64,000 nucleotides of DNA from NCBI RefSeq assembly GCF_900091315.1, contig NZ_FLSP01000028.1, forward strand, positions 23,204 through 87,203. Reading direction: 5' to 3'. Source of the DNA: Streptomyces sp. DI166 (lineage in GTDB: Bacteria; Actinomycetota; Actinomycetes; Streptomycetales; Streptomycetaceae). The position numbers and the translations under genes are program-made. The notes beneath the pieces were generated by a model that saw only the letters and a program-made list of their open reading frames with translations, had not been told where the DNA came from and ran no database searches. Of this stretch, positions 35,028 through 55,200 are shown piece after piece (the first letter of the stretch is position 1; each line of letters begins with the position of its first letter).

Positions 35028-35948
35028 TCAGTGGGTACGGCCGCCCGAGCGGGCCGCCTCCCGTATCTGGGCCGCGACATGCCGGGCGACCCGCCGGTCG
35101 TGCTCCGTCTCCGGCGGCAACGCCGTGAACAGCGCCTTGGAGCGGGCGGCCAGTTGCTCCGCGACGCCCCGGTCGGTGATGACGTACGGCTTCCCGGACC
35201 GTACGCCCTCGACCACCATCTCCCCCACGGTGTCCGGGGGAAGCCCGAGTTGTCGCAGATAGAAGTCCTGCTCGGACAGCAGCGTCTCCCGGTTCTCCCG
35301 CTGCTCGGCGGTGAGTCCCAGGTCGCCGGGGAGGCGGCGGCCCGCCGCCCGGCTGGTGGCGACCATGTTGGTGGCGACGAGCCCCGGGCAGAGCACCGTC
35401 ACCCCGATGGCATGCCCCTCGTGCGCCAACTGCCGGGCGAGGCCCTCGGAGAGCCCGATCACCCCCGCCTTGGCGCCCTCGTACATATAGCCGCCCTGCC
35501 CGCCCAGCGGTGCCAGCCCCGCCGTGGAGGCCGTGTTGACGATGTGGGCGGGCTCCCCGCGCTCGATCATGCGGGGCAGGAAGGTCTGCAGGCCGTTGAC
35601 GACACCGCCGAGGTTGACGCCGAGGATCAGGTCCCACAGCGCGTAGCTCATCGCTCTGACCGGGTAACTGCCGCCGACGCCCGCGTTGTTGCAGAGCAGT
35701 GAGACGGGGCCGAGGCGCTGCTCGGCCTCCTCGGCGACGCGGGCGAAGGCGTCGCGCTCGGTGACGTCCAGGGTGAAGGTGGCCACCTCGGTGATCGCCG
35801 ACAGCTCACCCTCGGCCGCGGCCAGCGCGTCCGCGTCGATGTCGGCGACGGCGAGCCGCATGCCCTCCTTGGCGAAGGACCGGGCCAGACCCAGTCCGAT
35901 GCCCTGGGCGCCGCCGGTGATGAAGGCGGCCCGTCCCGCTAGTTCGAG
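35028..35948 (-). CDS. SDR family oxidoreductase at the end of the PKS operon
   Basis: A 306-residue classical short-chain dehydrogenase. The cofactor motif TGGAQGIG is at residues 12-19, NNAG at 88-91, a candidate catalytic serine at 142, and the YxxxK pair Tyr157/Lys161 in YEGAK. GTG 35948 is preferred because GAGAGGAG lies at good distance; an ATG at 35984 overlapping the PKS stop would add twelve residues. It is the last gene of the minus-strand PKS run, 32 bases after the TE-bearing PKS, so it is probably co-transcribed. It may oxidise or reduce an alcohol or ketone in the product, but an unrelated role is possible. Confidence 0.88.
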   Translation of the reverse strand, partial: LELAGRAAFITGGAQGIGLGLARSFAKEGMRLAVADIDADALAAAEGELSAITEVATFTLDVTERDAFARVAEEAEQRLGPVSLLCNNAGVGGSYPVRAMSYALWDLILGVNLGGVVNGLQTFLPRMIERGEPAHIVNTASTAGLAPLGGQGGYMYEGAKAGVIGLSEGLARQLAHEGHAIGVTVLCPGLVATNMVATSRAAGRRLPGDLGLTAEQRENRETLLSEQDFYLRQLGLPPDTVGEMVVEGVRSGKPYVITDRGVAEQLAARSKALFTALPPETEHDRRVARHVAAQIREAARSGGRTH

Positions 35949-35980
35949 CACTGCGACTCCTCTCGTTCGTGGGTTGGATG

Positions 35981-43162
<7,182 letters not shown>

Positions 43163-43211
43163 CGCGGGGCTCCTGTGGACACGTCGAGCACGTCAGGTCG
43201 GATGGGCCGGT

Positions 43212-46200
43212 TCACGCTGTCCCCAACTCGCTGTCGAGGAGGTCGAACAGTTCGTCGTCGGTGGCGTCGTCCAGGTCGTCGTCCTCGGCGGCGTCCTCGG
43301 GCGGCGCGGTGCCTTCCAGGGCGGTTAGCAGCGCCCTGAGCCGGTCGGTGATGCGGTGGCTGACGACGTCGTCGGTGGTGGCGGCGCCGATGACGCGCTC
43401 CAGTCGCTCCAGTTCCTCGGCGAGGGCCGGGGCCGTGTCGGGCGCGTCGGCGAGGGTGATCCGGGAGCGGATGTGGCGGGTGAGAGCCATGGGTGTGGGG
43501 TGGTCGAAGACGAGGGTGGCGGGGAGGCGGAGTCCGGTCGCCGTGTTCAGGCGGTTGCGCAGCTCAACCGCCGTGAGCGAGTCGAAGCCGAGGTCCTTGA
43601 AGGGGCGTTCGGCGTCGACGGACCGCGGGTCGGCGTGACCGAGCACGGCGGCGACGTGGGAGCGGACGAGGTCCAGCAGGAACCGCTCCCGTTCCGGCTC
43701 GCCGAGGCTCGCCAACCGTTCCTCCAGGGCCCCGGGCCCACCAGCGGTCCCGGCGGAGACCGCCGAGCGCCGGGTCGGGGCCGCGTGGGTCCGCACCAGA
43801 CCGCGCAACAGCCCCGGCAGCGTGCCGCCCTTCGCCAGGTTGCGCAGCTCCACCAGGTCGAGCGGGCTGGCCACGAGAAGCGGTTCGTCGAGGGAGACGG
43901 CCCGGTCGAAGAGGGCGAGTCCGTGCTCCGAGGACATCGGGACCAGTCCGGCCTGTGAGAGGCGAGCGCGGTCGCGGCTGTCCATGGTGCCGGTCAGGGC
44001 GCTGACTTCCTCCCAGTAGCCCCAGGCGAGGGAGGTGGCGGGCAGGCCTTGGGCGCGGCGGTGCTGGGCAAGGGCGTCGAGGAAGGTGTTCGCCGCCGCG
44101 TAGTTGGCCTGGCCCGGGGCACCGAAGAGACCGGAGGCGGAGGAGTAGAAGGCGAACAGGCCCAAGTCGGCGTCCCGGGTCAGTTCGTGGAGGTTGATCG
44201 CGGCTTCGACCTTCGGGCGCCACACCGTGGCGAGTTGCTCCGGAGTGAGGGAGGTGACCAGGCCGTCCGCGAGGACACCCGCCGCGTGGACGACGCCCGT
44301 CAGCCGGCGGCCGTCGAGAAGGGCGGCGAGCTGATCGCGGTCGGCGGCGTCACAGGCCACGATCTCGACCGAGGCACCCAACTCCGATACAGCAGCCTCC
44401 AGTTCGGCCGCACCCGGCGCCTCCGGCCCCGTCCGGCTGGTGAGCAGCAGACGGCGCACCCCATACTCGCTCACCAGATGACGGGCCAGCAGACCACCCA
44501 GCGTGCCCGTACCGCCCGTGATGAGCACCGTGCCCCCGGGATCCACAACCGGCGGCATCGTCAGCACCACCTTGCCCACATGCCGGGCCTGACTCATGAA
44601 CCGGAACGCCTCCCGCGCCCTGCGCACATCCCACGCCCGCACCGGCAACGGCTCCAGCACACCCGCCTCGAACAGACCAACGACCGTACGCAGAATCTCG
44701 CCCATCCGCTCCGGCCCGGCCTCGCCGAGTTCGACGGGGGCGTACGTCATTCCGGGATTGGCCCGCGTCAACTCCTCCGGGTCACGCAGGTCCGTCCTAC
44801 CCATTTCGACGAAGCGGCCCTGGGGGGCTAGGAGTTCGAGTGAGGCGTCCACGAACTCGCGGGCCAGGGAGTTCAGTACGACATCGACACGGCGGCCGGC
44901 GAAGGACTCGCGGAAGCCCAGGTCACGGGAGGAGGCCATCCGGTCCTCGGACAGGCCCAGGCCGCGCAGGACATCCCACTTGCCCGGACTGGCCGTGGCC
45001 AGGACATCGGCGCCGAAGTGCCTGGCGAGCTGGATCGCCGCCATCCCGACCCCACCCGCACCCGCGTGCACCAGCACCGTCTCGCCCCGCCTGAGCCCGC
45101 CAAGGTCGACGAGCCCGTAGTACGCCGTCAGGAACACCACCGGAACAGACGCCGCCCGCTCGAAGGACCAGCCCTCCGGGATCGGCACCACGACCCGGGC
45201 ATCGGCGACGGCCAGCGGTCCGAAAGACCTCGGGATGACGCCCATGACACGGTCGCCGGGAGAGAGATGCGTGACGCCCTCGCCCACCTCGACCACCACA
45301 CCCGCGGCCTCGCTGCCCAGGATCGGCTGCCCCGGGTACATGCCGAGGCCGATCAGCACATCGCGGAAGTTCATCCCCGCCGCTCGGACGGAGATCCGCA
45401 CCTGATCGGCGGCCAGCGGAGCCGTGGCCTCCGGGAAGGGGACCAGGGCCAGGCCGTCCAGGGTTCCGGCTCCGACGGTGTCCAGCCGCCATGCCTTCTC
45501 ACCGGGGGGAGGTACGAGGGCGCTGCCCGTCTCTGCCCGGCCCAGCCTCGGGACAAGGGCTTCCTCATCGCGGAGGGCCACCTGCCACTCCCCCGCCTCC
45601 AGCGCCGCCGCGACGCTCTCGGCGACGGCATCGGAACCCGGCTCGGACTCCGGGTCCAGGTCCAGCAACAGGAACCGTCCGGGGTTCTCGGACTGCGCGG
45701 AGCGGATCAGGCCCCAGAGCGGGGCGGCCACCAAGTCGCGTACGTCCTCCCCGTCCCGGGGTGCCACAGCACCTCGCGTGACGACCACCAGCCGGGTGTC
45801 GCTCAGCGCCTCCTCCGCCAGCCACTCCTGTACGACGGTCAGGGTCCGCTCGGTGGTCCGGCGGGCGGCTTCCGCGGGTGCGCCCTCGGCGCCCAGGGGC
45901 GTCCAGAGGACCAGGGAGGGCGCGGGGACACCGGCTTCCAGTACGACCCGCAGTCCTTCGAGGTCGGGGTAGGAGTCGACGGCGAGCCCGGCGTTCTGTA
46001 CGGCGGCGCCGATGCCGTACGGGTCCTCCGCGCCGAGTACGGCCCAGACGCCGGTAGGTGTGATCTCCTCGGACAGCGGCAGGGGCGTCGTCCAGTCCGC
46101 GCGGAACAGGTCGTCGCCCTGGGGGCCGGTCAGGGCCCCGGCCGACACCGGGCGCAGTACCAGCGAGCGCACCTGGGCGACCGGCAGGCCGGTGCTGTCG

Positions 46201-49200
46201 GCCACCTCCAGCGCCAAGCCGTCCTCACCCGCCGCCGTGATCCGCACCCGCACCCGGTCCGCGCCCGAGGCGAAGAGCGAGACGCCCGTCCAGGCGAACG
46301 GCAGCCGAAGTGAGTCGTCGCCGTCCCCGCCGAAGTCGCCGTAGGCGTTGGCGTGCAGGGCCGCGTCCAGCAGCGCCGGGTGGATCCCGAACCGGGCCGC
46401 CTCGGCACGTTCGGTCTCGCCCAGCTCCACCTCGGCGAAGACCTCGCCCCCACGCCGCCAGGCCGCGCGCAGTCCTTGGAAGGCGGGGCCGTAGCCGTAG
46501 CCGGCCGCTTCGGCGCCCGCGTAGAAGCCGGTCACTTCGAGGGGTTCGGCGTCTCTCGGCGGCCAGACGGTGAAGTCGGTCGCGGGGGTTGGTGTCGTCT
46601 CCGCTGCGAGTACGCCCTCGGCGTGCCAGGTCCAGGGGGAGTCCGAGTCCTCGGGGCGGGAGTGCACGGTCACTTCGCGGTCGCCGTGGTCGTCGGGCGC
46701 GCCTACGACCACTTGGACCTGCACGGCACCTGTCTCCGGGAGGACCAGCGGGGCGTGCAGGGTCAGTTCGGCGAGGTGGCCGCAGCCGACCTCGTCTCCG
46801 GCCCTGATCGCCAGCTCCACGAATCCGGTGCCGGGGAAGAGAACGGTGCCCGCGACCGCGTGGTCCGCCAGCCAGGGCCGGCCGCGGGTCGAGAGCCGCC
46901 CGGTCAGGACCAGCCCCCCGTCTGAGGCAAGGCTCACTGCCGCGCCGAGCAACGGGTGGTCGGCGGCGCCGAGTCCCAACTCTGCCGGATCGCCCGTGGT
47001 GTTGGGGGCTTCCAGCCAGTAGCGCTCACGCTGGAAGGCGTAGGTGGGGAGGTCGACCCGGGTGACGGGGCGGCCCGAGAAGACCGCGGTCCAGTCGATG
47101 TCCAGGCCGTGGACCCAGAGTTCGGCGGCGCTCGCGATGAAGCGGGTGTTCTCGTCCTCGTCGCGGCGGAGGGTGCCGACGACGGTGACCGGGTGGTCGG
47201 CCGCCTCGGCTATCGCCTGGACACCCATGGTCAGGACGGGGTGCGCGCTGACTTCGACGAAACGGCCGTGCGGCAGGGCCTCTTGGACCGCCTCGGTGAA
47301 ACGGACGGGCTGGCGGAGACCTTCGTACCAGTACGCGGCGTCCATCGTGGACGTGTCCAGCACCTCACCGGTGACCGTGGAGATCAGCGGGATTCGGGAC
47401 TCGCGCGGCGCGACCGGGGCCAGGGCCTCAAGCAGCCTCGCCTCGATGGCTTCCACCTGGGTGGAGTGGGAGGCGTAGTCGACGGGGACGCGTCGGGCTC
47501 GTACACCCGCCGCTTCCGCCGTAGCGGCGATCTCGTCCAGGGCTTCCGGATCACCCGCTACGACCGAGGCGTCCGGGCCGTTGTAGACCGCCACCGAGAC
47601 CCGGTCACCGTACGGCCCGACCCACTCCGCAGCCCGCTCAGGTCCCGTCGCGAGCGACAACATCCCACCACGACCGGCCAGTTCATCCCGGATGGCTGCT
47701 GACCTGAGCGCCACCACCCGCGCCGCGTCATCCAAGCACAGCGCACCGACAACCGCGGCAGCCGCAATCTCACCCTGCGAGTGACCGATCACGGCTGCCG
47801 GGGTGACCCCAAAGGCCTCCCACACCGCCGACAGTGACACCATCACGGCCCACAGCACCGGCTGAACCACGTCCACCCGCTGCATCCAGCCGTCGTCGTC
47901 GCCGGACAGCACCTCCGTGAGCGACCAGTCGACGTAAGTCGACAAAGCCGCCTCGCACTCGGCGATCCGCGCCGCGAACACCGGCGACGACTTCAACAGT
48001 CCCCGCCCCATCCCCACCCACTGCGACCCCTGCCCCGGGAACACGAACACCGGGGAACCCGCAGTCACAGCAGTCCCGGACACCGTGTGCGCCGCCACGC
48101 CGCCGGACGCCAGAGTCTCAAGACCGGCCCTCAACTCCGTGACTTCACGCCCCCAGACAACCGCCCGGTGCTCAAATCCCGTACGTGAGGCCCAAAGGCT
48201 CCACCCCACATCGACCGGATCAGCGTGGACACCGGCGAGCCGCCCCGCCTGCCGGGCCAGCGCCTCCGCGCCACGCCCCGACACCAGCCAGGGCACGACC
48301 GGCGATCCCGACAGCCCCTCCGGGCCGGACACCACCACGGGCGCCGCCTCCACCGGGGGCGCTTCCTCCAGGATCACGTGCGCGTTGGTGCCGGAGATGC
48401 CGAACGACGAGACACCGGCCCGGCGCGGACGGTCCTCAACCTGCCAGTCCCGTGCCTCGGCCAGGATGCCGACCTGCCCCGCCGACCAGTCCACGTGGTG
48501 GGTCGGCCGGTCCACGTGCAGGGTGCGCGGCAGCACTCCCGCCCGCATCGCCATCACCATTTTGATGACACCGGCCACACCGGCGGCGGCCTGTGCATGC
48601 CCGATGTTCGACTTCACGGACCCCAGCCACAACGGCCGGCCCGCCTCCCGCTCCTGTCCGTACGTCGCCAGCAGCGCCTGCGCCTCGATCGGGTCGCCCA
48701 GCGTCGTCCCCGTCCCGTGCGCCTCGACCGCGTCCACATCCGCCGGCGAAAGCCCGGAGTTGGCCAGTGCCGCCCGGATCACGCGCTGCTGAGAGGGGCC
48801 GTTGGGTGCCGTGAGGCCGTTCGAGGCTCCGTCCTGGTTGATCGCCGATCCCCGGACCACGGCGAGCACCTGGTGCCCCTTGGCCCGCGCGTCCGACAAC
48901 CGCTCGACCACGAGGACGCCGACGCCCTCTCCGGGGCCGAAGCCGTCGGCCGCGTCGGCGAAGGCCTTGCAGCGGCCGTCCGCGGAGAGGCCGCGCTGGC
49001 GGCTCAGTTCCACGAAGCCGGCCGGGGTGCACATCACCGTGACTCCGCCCGCCAGCGCCATGTCGCACTCGCCGTTCCGCAGTGACTGCGCGGCCAGGTG
49101 CAGGGCGACCAGTGAGGAGGAGCAGGCCGTGTCGACGGTGACCGCGGGGCCTTCCAGGCCGAGTTGGTAGGCGATGCGGCCGGAGGTGACGCTGGACATG

Positions 49201-52200
49201 TTGCCGGTGCCCAGGAAGCCCTCAATGCCGTCGGGCAGGGTGTTCAGCCGGGCGACGTACTCGGAGGCGAGGGCGCCCGCGAAGACGCCGGTCCGGGTGC
49301 CGCGCAGGGAGTCGGGGGCGATACCGGCGCGTTCGACGGCCTCCCAGGAGGCTTCGAGGAGCAGACGCTGCTGGGGGTCCATGGCCAGCGCCTCGCGCGG
49401 CGAGATCCCGAAGAACCCCGCGTCGAACCGCGTGGCGTCCGCCACGAAGCCGCCGCCCCGGACGTACGTCTTGCCCTGGGCTTCGGGGTCGGGGTCGTAG
49501 AGGTCCTCGTCCCAGTCGCGGTCCTTCGGGAAGGGGGCGATGGCGTCCTCTCCGGCGAGGACCATCCGCCACAGGTGCTCCGGGGACTCGATTCCGCCGG
49601 GGTAGCGGCAGGCCATGCCGACGATGGCGATCGGTTCGTCCGCCGTACCGGGGCTCGCGGCCACGGCCTGTCGCTCACCGGGGTCGGGCAGTCCGCCGAT
49701 CCGGGAGCGGATGTAGTGGGCGAGGACGGTGGGCGTGGGGTGGTCGAAGACGAGGGTGGCGGGGAGGCGGAGTCCGGTCGCCGCGTTGAGGCGGTTGCGC
49801 AGCTCGACCGCCGTCAGGGAGTCGAAGCCCAGGTCCTTGAACGGCCGTTGCGCGTCCACGGTCTGGGGGTTCGGGTGTCCCAGTACGGCGGCGACGTGCG
49901 AGCGCACCAGGTCCAGCAGTGCCTTCTCCCGCTCCGTCTCGCTCAGCCCGGCCAGCCGTTCGGCCAGGGAGCCGCCGTCCGCCGCGGCGGCGGAGGCGAC
50001 GGTGCGGCGTGTCGCCGCCGGGGCCCGGACAAGTCCCTTCAGGAGACCGGGCAGTACGCCTTTCGCCGCGTGGGAGCGCAGTTCCGCCCAGTCCAGCGGG
50101 CTGGCCAGGACGATCCCCTCGTCCAGGTGCAGGGCCCCGTCGAGCAGGGCGAGTCCGCGCTCCGAGGACAGGGGGACGAGGCCGCCCTGGGAGACCCGTG
50201 CCCGGTCTCGGCTCTCCATGTGCCCGGTCATGGCGCTGGCCTGTTCCCAGTAGCCCCAGGCGAGGGAGGTGGCGGGCAGGCCTTGGGCGCGGCGGTGCTG
50301 GGCGAGGGCGTCGAGGAAGGTGTTCGCCGCCGCGTAGTTGGCCTGGCCCGGGGCACCGAAGAGACCGGAGGCGGAGGAGTAGAAGGCGAACAGGCCCAAG
50401 TCGGCGTCCCGGGTCAGTTCGTGGAGGTTGATCGCGGCTTCGACCTTCGGGCGCCACACCGTGGCGAGTTGCTCCGAAGTGAGGGAGGTGACCAGGCCGT
50501 CCGCGAGGACACCCGCCGCGTGGACGACGCCCGTCAGCCGACGCCCGTCGAGAAGGGCGGCGAGCTGATCGCGGTCAGCGGCGTCACAGGCCACGATCTC
50601 GACCGAGGCACCCAATTCGGTTACAGCAGCAGCGAGTTCGGCCGCCCCCGGCGCCTCCGGCCCCGTCCGGCTGGTGAGCAGCAGACGGCGCACGCCGTAC
50701 TCGCTCACCAGATGACGGGCCAGCAGACCACCCAGCGTGCCCGTACCGCCCGTGATGAGCACCGTGCCCCCGGGATCCACAACCGGCGGCATCGTCAGCA
50801 CCACCTTGCCCACATGCCGGGCCTGACTCATGAACCGGAACGCCTCCCGCGCCCTGCGCACATCCCACGCCCGCACCGGCAACGGCTCCAACACACCCGC
50901 CTCGAACAGACCAACGACCGTACGCAGAATCTCGCTCGCCCGGTCCAGTCCACCGTCTCCGGGGCTGTACGCGCGATAGGTGACCCCGGGCCGCTCGGCA
51001 GCGACCTGCTCCGCATCCCGGATGTCGGTCTTGCCCAGTTCCAGGAACCGTCCGCCGTCCGACAGCAGGTCGAGGGAGGCGTCGACGAACTCGTGGGCGA
51101 GGGAGTTGAGTACGACATCGACGCGGCGGTCGGCGAAGGACTCGCGGAAGTCCAGGTCGCGGGAGGAGGAGAGCTGATCGTCGGTCAGACCCAGGGCGCG
51201 CAGCGCGTCCCACTTCGCCGGACTGGCCGTGGCGAGAACCTCCGCTCCGAAATGGCGGGCGAGTTGGATCGCGGCCATGCCGACACCGCCGGCCCCCGCG
51301 TGCACGAGGACGGTGTCGCCCGCCTCGACCGCGGCCAGGTCGACCAGCCCGTAGTACGCGGTCAGGAACACCACCGGAACCGACGCCGCCCGCTCGAACG
51401 ACCAGCCCTCCGGGACCGGCACCAGCATGCGCGCGTCCGTGACCGAGAGCGGGCCCAGGCCGCCCGTCACGAAACCCATCACCCGGTCGCCGGGGGCGAG
51501 ATGGGTGACGTCTGCGCCCACCTCGACCACCACTCCCGCGGCCTCACTGCCCATGATCCGCTGATCGGGAACCATGCCGAGACCGATCAGCACATCACGG
51601 AAGTTGAGCCCCGCGGCCCGTACCGAGATCCGCACCTGTCCGGCTTCGAGCTCCGCGGTGGCCTCCGGAACCGGCACCAGGGCCAGGCCGTCGAGCGTGC
51701 CCGAGGCGACGGTGTCCAGCCGCCAGGCCCGTTCCCCGGCCGGGGGCACCAGCGCGTCCCCGGAGGAGGCCCGGGCCAGCCTAGGCACGAGCACGTCCTC
51801 ACCCCGGACCGCGAGCTGCCACTCCCCCGCCGCCAAGGCCGCGGCGACCCCCTCGGCCGCGAGGTCGACCGCCGCATCGGACGCCGGGTCCAGGTCCAAC
51901 AGCAGGAACCGGCCGGGGTTCTCGGACTGCGCCGACCGGACCAGACCCCACACGGGGGCGGTCGCCAGATCCCGTACGCCCTCGCCGTCGCGCACAGCCA
52001 CAGCACCGCGCGTCACGACGACCAGCCGAGTGTCGCTCAGCGGGTCCTGCGCCAGCCACTCCTGCACCAGCCCCAGCACGTCCTCGACGACCTCGCGTGC
52101 GGCCACCGCCGACACGTCCTCCGCCCCGGGGGGCGTCCAGAGGACGACGGCGGGCGCGGGAACACCCGCGTCCAGCACCACCCGCAGACCTTCGAGGTCC

Positions 52201-55200
52201 AGGTAGGAGTCCACGGCAAGCCCGGCGCCCTGCACGGCCGCACCGACGTTGTACGGGTCCTCCGTGCCGAGCACGGCCCAGGCACCCGTGATCTCCTCGG
52301 CCTCCTCCGGCAACGGCAGGGACGACCACTCCACGCGGAAGAGGTCCTCGCCCTCCGCACTGGTCAGCGCCTCCGCCGACACCGGCCGCAGCACCAACGA
52401 GCGCACCTCGGCGACCGGTTGGCCGGTACCGTCGGCCACCCGCACCGATAGCGCGTCCTCGCCCGCCGCGCCGATCCGCACCCGCAACCGGTCCGCACCC
52501 GACGCGAACAGCGACACGCCAGTCCAGGCGAACGGCAGCCGCAGCGCCTCCCCGCCGCCACCGAAGTCGCCGTACCCATTGGCGTGCAACGCCGCGTCCA
52601 GCAACGCCGGATGAATCCCGAACCGGCCCGCCTCGGAACGCGTCGGCTCCCCCAACTCCACCTCGGCGAAGACCTCGCCCCCACGCCGCCATACGGCACG
52701 CAGGCCCTGGAAGGCCGGCCCGTAGCCGTAGCCGACCGCCTCCACGGCCGGGTAGAAGCCGGTGACGTCGATGCTCTCGGCGCCCGCGGGGGGCCACTGT
52801 GTGAGGCCCGCGTCGGACGGTGCCACCGACTCGGGGCTGAGGGTGCCTTCCGCGTGCAGGGTCCACTCGGGCTCGGCGCCCTCGGGTCGGGAGTACACAG
52901 TGAGCGCGCGCTGCCCCTGCCCGTCCGGGGCACTGACGACGACCTGGAGGTGCACGGCGCCCTGCTCGGGGAGGACCAGCGGCGCCTGGAGGGTCAGTTC
53001 GGAGAGATGGGCGCACCCGACCTCGTCGCCCGCCCTGATCGCCAGTTCCACGAATCCGGTGCCGGGCAACAGCACCTTGCCCGCGACAGCGTGGTCCGCC
53101 AGCCAGGGATGCGTACGCAGCGACAGCCTGCCCGTCAGCACCAGACCCCCGTCGGCGGCGAGGCTGACGGCGGCGCCCAGCAACGGGTGGTCGGCGGCGG
53201 CCAGACCGGCGCCGCTGACATCCGCGGTGCCGGTGCCGGACTCCAGCCAGTAGCGCTGGTGTTGGAAGGCGTAGGTGGGGAGGTCGACTCGGGTGACGGT
53301 CCGCCCGGCGTACACCGCCGACCAGTTGACGTCCACGCCGTGCACCCAGAGTTCGGCGGCGCTCGCAATGAATCGGGTGTTCTCGTCCTCGTCGCGGCGG
53401 AGGGTGCCGACGACGGTGACCGGGTGGTCGGCCGCCTCGGCTATCGCCTGCACGCCCATGGTCAGCACGGGGTGGGCACTGACCTCGACGAAACGGCCGT
53501 AGGGCAAGGCCTGTTGCACGGCCTCGGTGAAACGGACGGGCCGGCGCAGCCCTTCGTACCAGTACGCGGCGTCCATCGTGGACGTGTCCAGCACCTCGCC
53601 GGTGACCGTGGAGATCAGCGGGATGCGGGACTCCTGCGGTACGACCGGGGCCAGGGCCTCAAGCAGCCTCGCCTCGATGGCCTCCACTTGGGTGGAGTGG
53701 GAGGCGTAGTCGACGGGGACGCGTCGGGCTCGTACACCCGCCGCTTCCGCCGTAGCGGCGATCTCGTCCAGAGCCCGCGGATCACCCGCTACGACCGAGG
53801 CGTCCGGGCCGTTGTAGACCGCCACCGAAACCCGCTCACCATACGGCGCAACCCACTCCGCAGCCCGCTCAGGACCCGTCGCCAGCGACAACATCCCACC
53901 ACGACCAGCAAGGTCATCCCGGATGGCTGCTGACCTGAGCGCCACCACCCGCGCCGCGTCACCCAAACTCAGCGCACCGACAACCGCGGCAGCCGCAATC
54001 TCACCCTGCGAGTGACCGATCACGGCTGCCGGGGTGACCCCGAAGGCCTCCCACACCGCCGCCAGTGACACCATCACGGCCCACAGCACCGGCTGAACCA
54101 CGTCCACCCGCTGCATCCAGCCGTCGTCGTCGCCGGACAGCACCTCCGTGAGCGACCAGTCGACATGGGTCGACAAAGCCGCCTCGCACTCGGCGATCCG
54201 CGCCGCGAACACCGGTGAGGACGAGAGCAGCCTCCGCCCCATCCCCAGCCACTGCGACCCCTGCCCCGGGAACACGAACACCGGGGCGCTCCCGACCACG
54301 GCGCTTCCCGCAACGGTGTTCGCCGCCACTCCGCCGGAGGCGAGGGCCTCAAGCCCAGCCGTCAGTTCCGCGGCGTCACCTCCCCAGACCACCGCCCGGT
54401 GCTCGAACGATGTCCGCGCGCTGCACAGACTCCAGCCCACGTCCACCGGGTCACCGGTGACCGTCGCCAGCCGTCCCGCCTGGGCGCGCAGCGCGTCAGC
54501 CGTGCGCCCCGACACCGGCCAGGGCACTGCCGGGGACCCCGACAGTCCCTCAGGACCGTCGACAGGCCCTGGCTGCACCGCCGGCGGCGCCTCCTCAAGG
54601 ATCATGTGGGCGTTCGTCCCGGAGACCCCGAAGGACGACACCGCGCCCCGGCGCGGCCGTTCTCCTTCCGTGGTCCATTCCCTTGCCTGCGTGAGGAGTT
54701 GGACGTTGCCGGAGGACCAGTCGACGTGCGGGGTCGGTTCGTCGATGTGGAGGGTGCGGGGCAGGACGCGCTCCCGCAGGGCCATGACCATTTTGATGAG
54801 GCCCGCGACGCCCGCGCAGGCGCCGGAGTGGCCGATGTTGGACTTGATGGAGCCGAGCCACAGCGGTCGTTCGGGGTCCCGGTTCTGTCCGTATGTGGCG
54901 AGCAGGGCCTGTGCCTCGATCGGGTCGCCGAGGCTGGTTCCCGTGCCGTGGGCCTCGACCGCGTCCACGTCGCGAATGGTGAGGCGGGCGTTGTCCAGGG
55001 CCTGTTGGATGACGCGGCGCTGGGCGAGTTCGCTGGGCGCGCTGAGGCCGTTGCTGGCGCCGTCCTGGTTGGTGGCGGAGCCTCGGACGACGGCGAGGAC
55101 CCGGTGGCCGTTGCGGCGGGCGTCGGAGAGTCGTTCCAGGAGGAGGACACCGACGCCCTCGGACCAGATCGTGCCGTCGGCGGCGGCCGCGAAGGCCTTG

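Noticed and set aside
49164..52451. 1095-codon plus-strand open frame inside the PKS gene
   Set aside because: Antisense shadow of the PKS coding frame; the translation is Arg/Gly/His-rich without family features. The same applies to 55924-59415 and 59527-63192.
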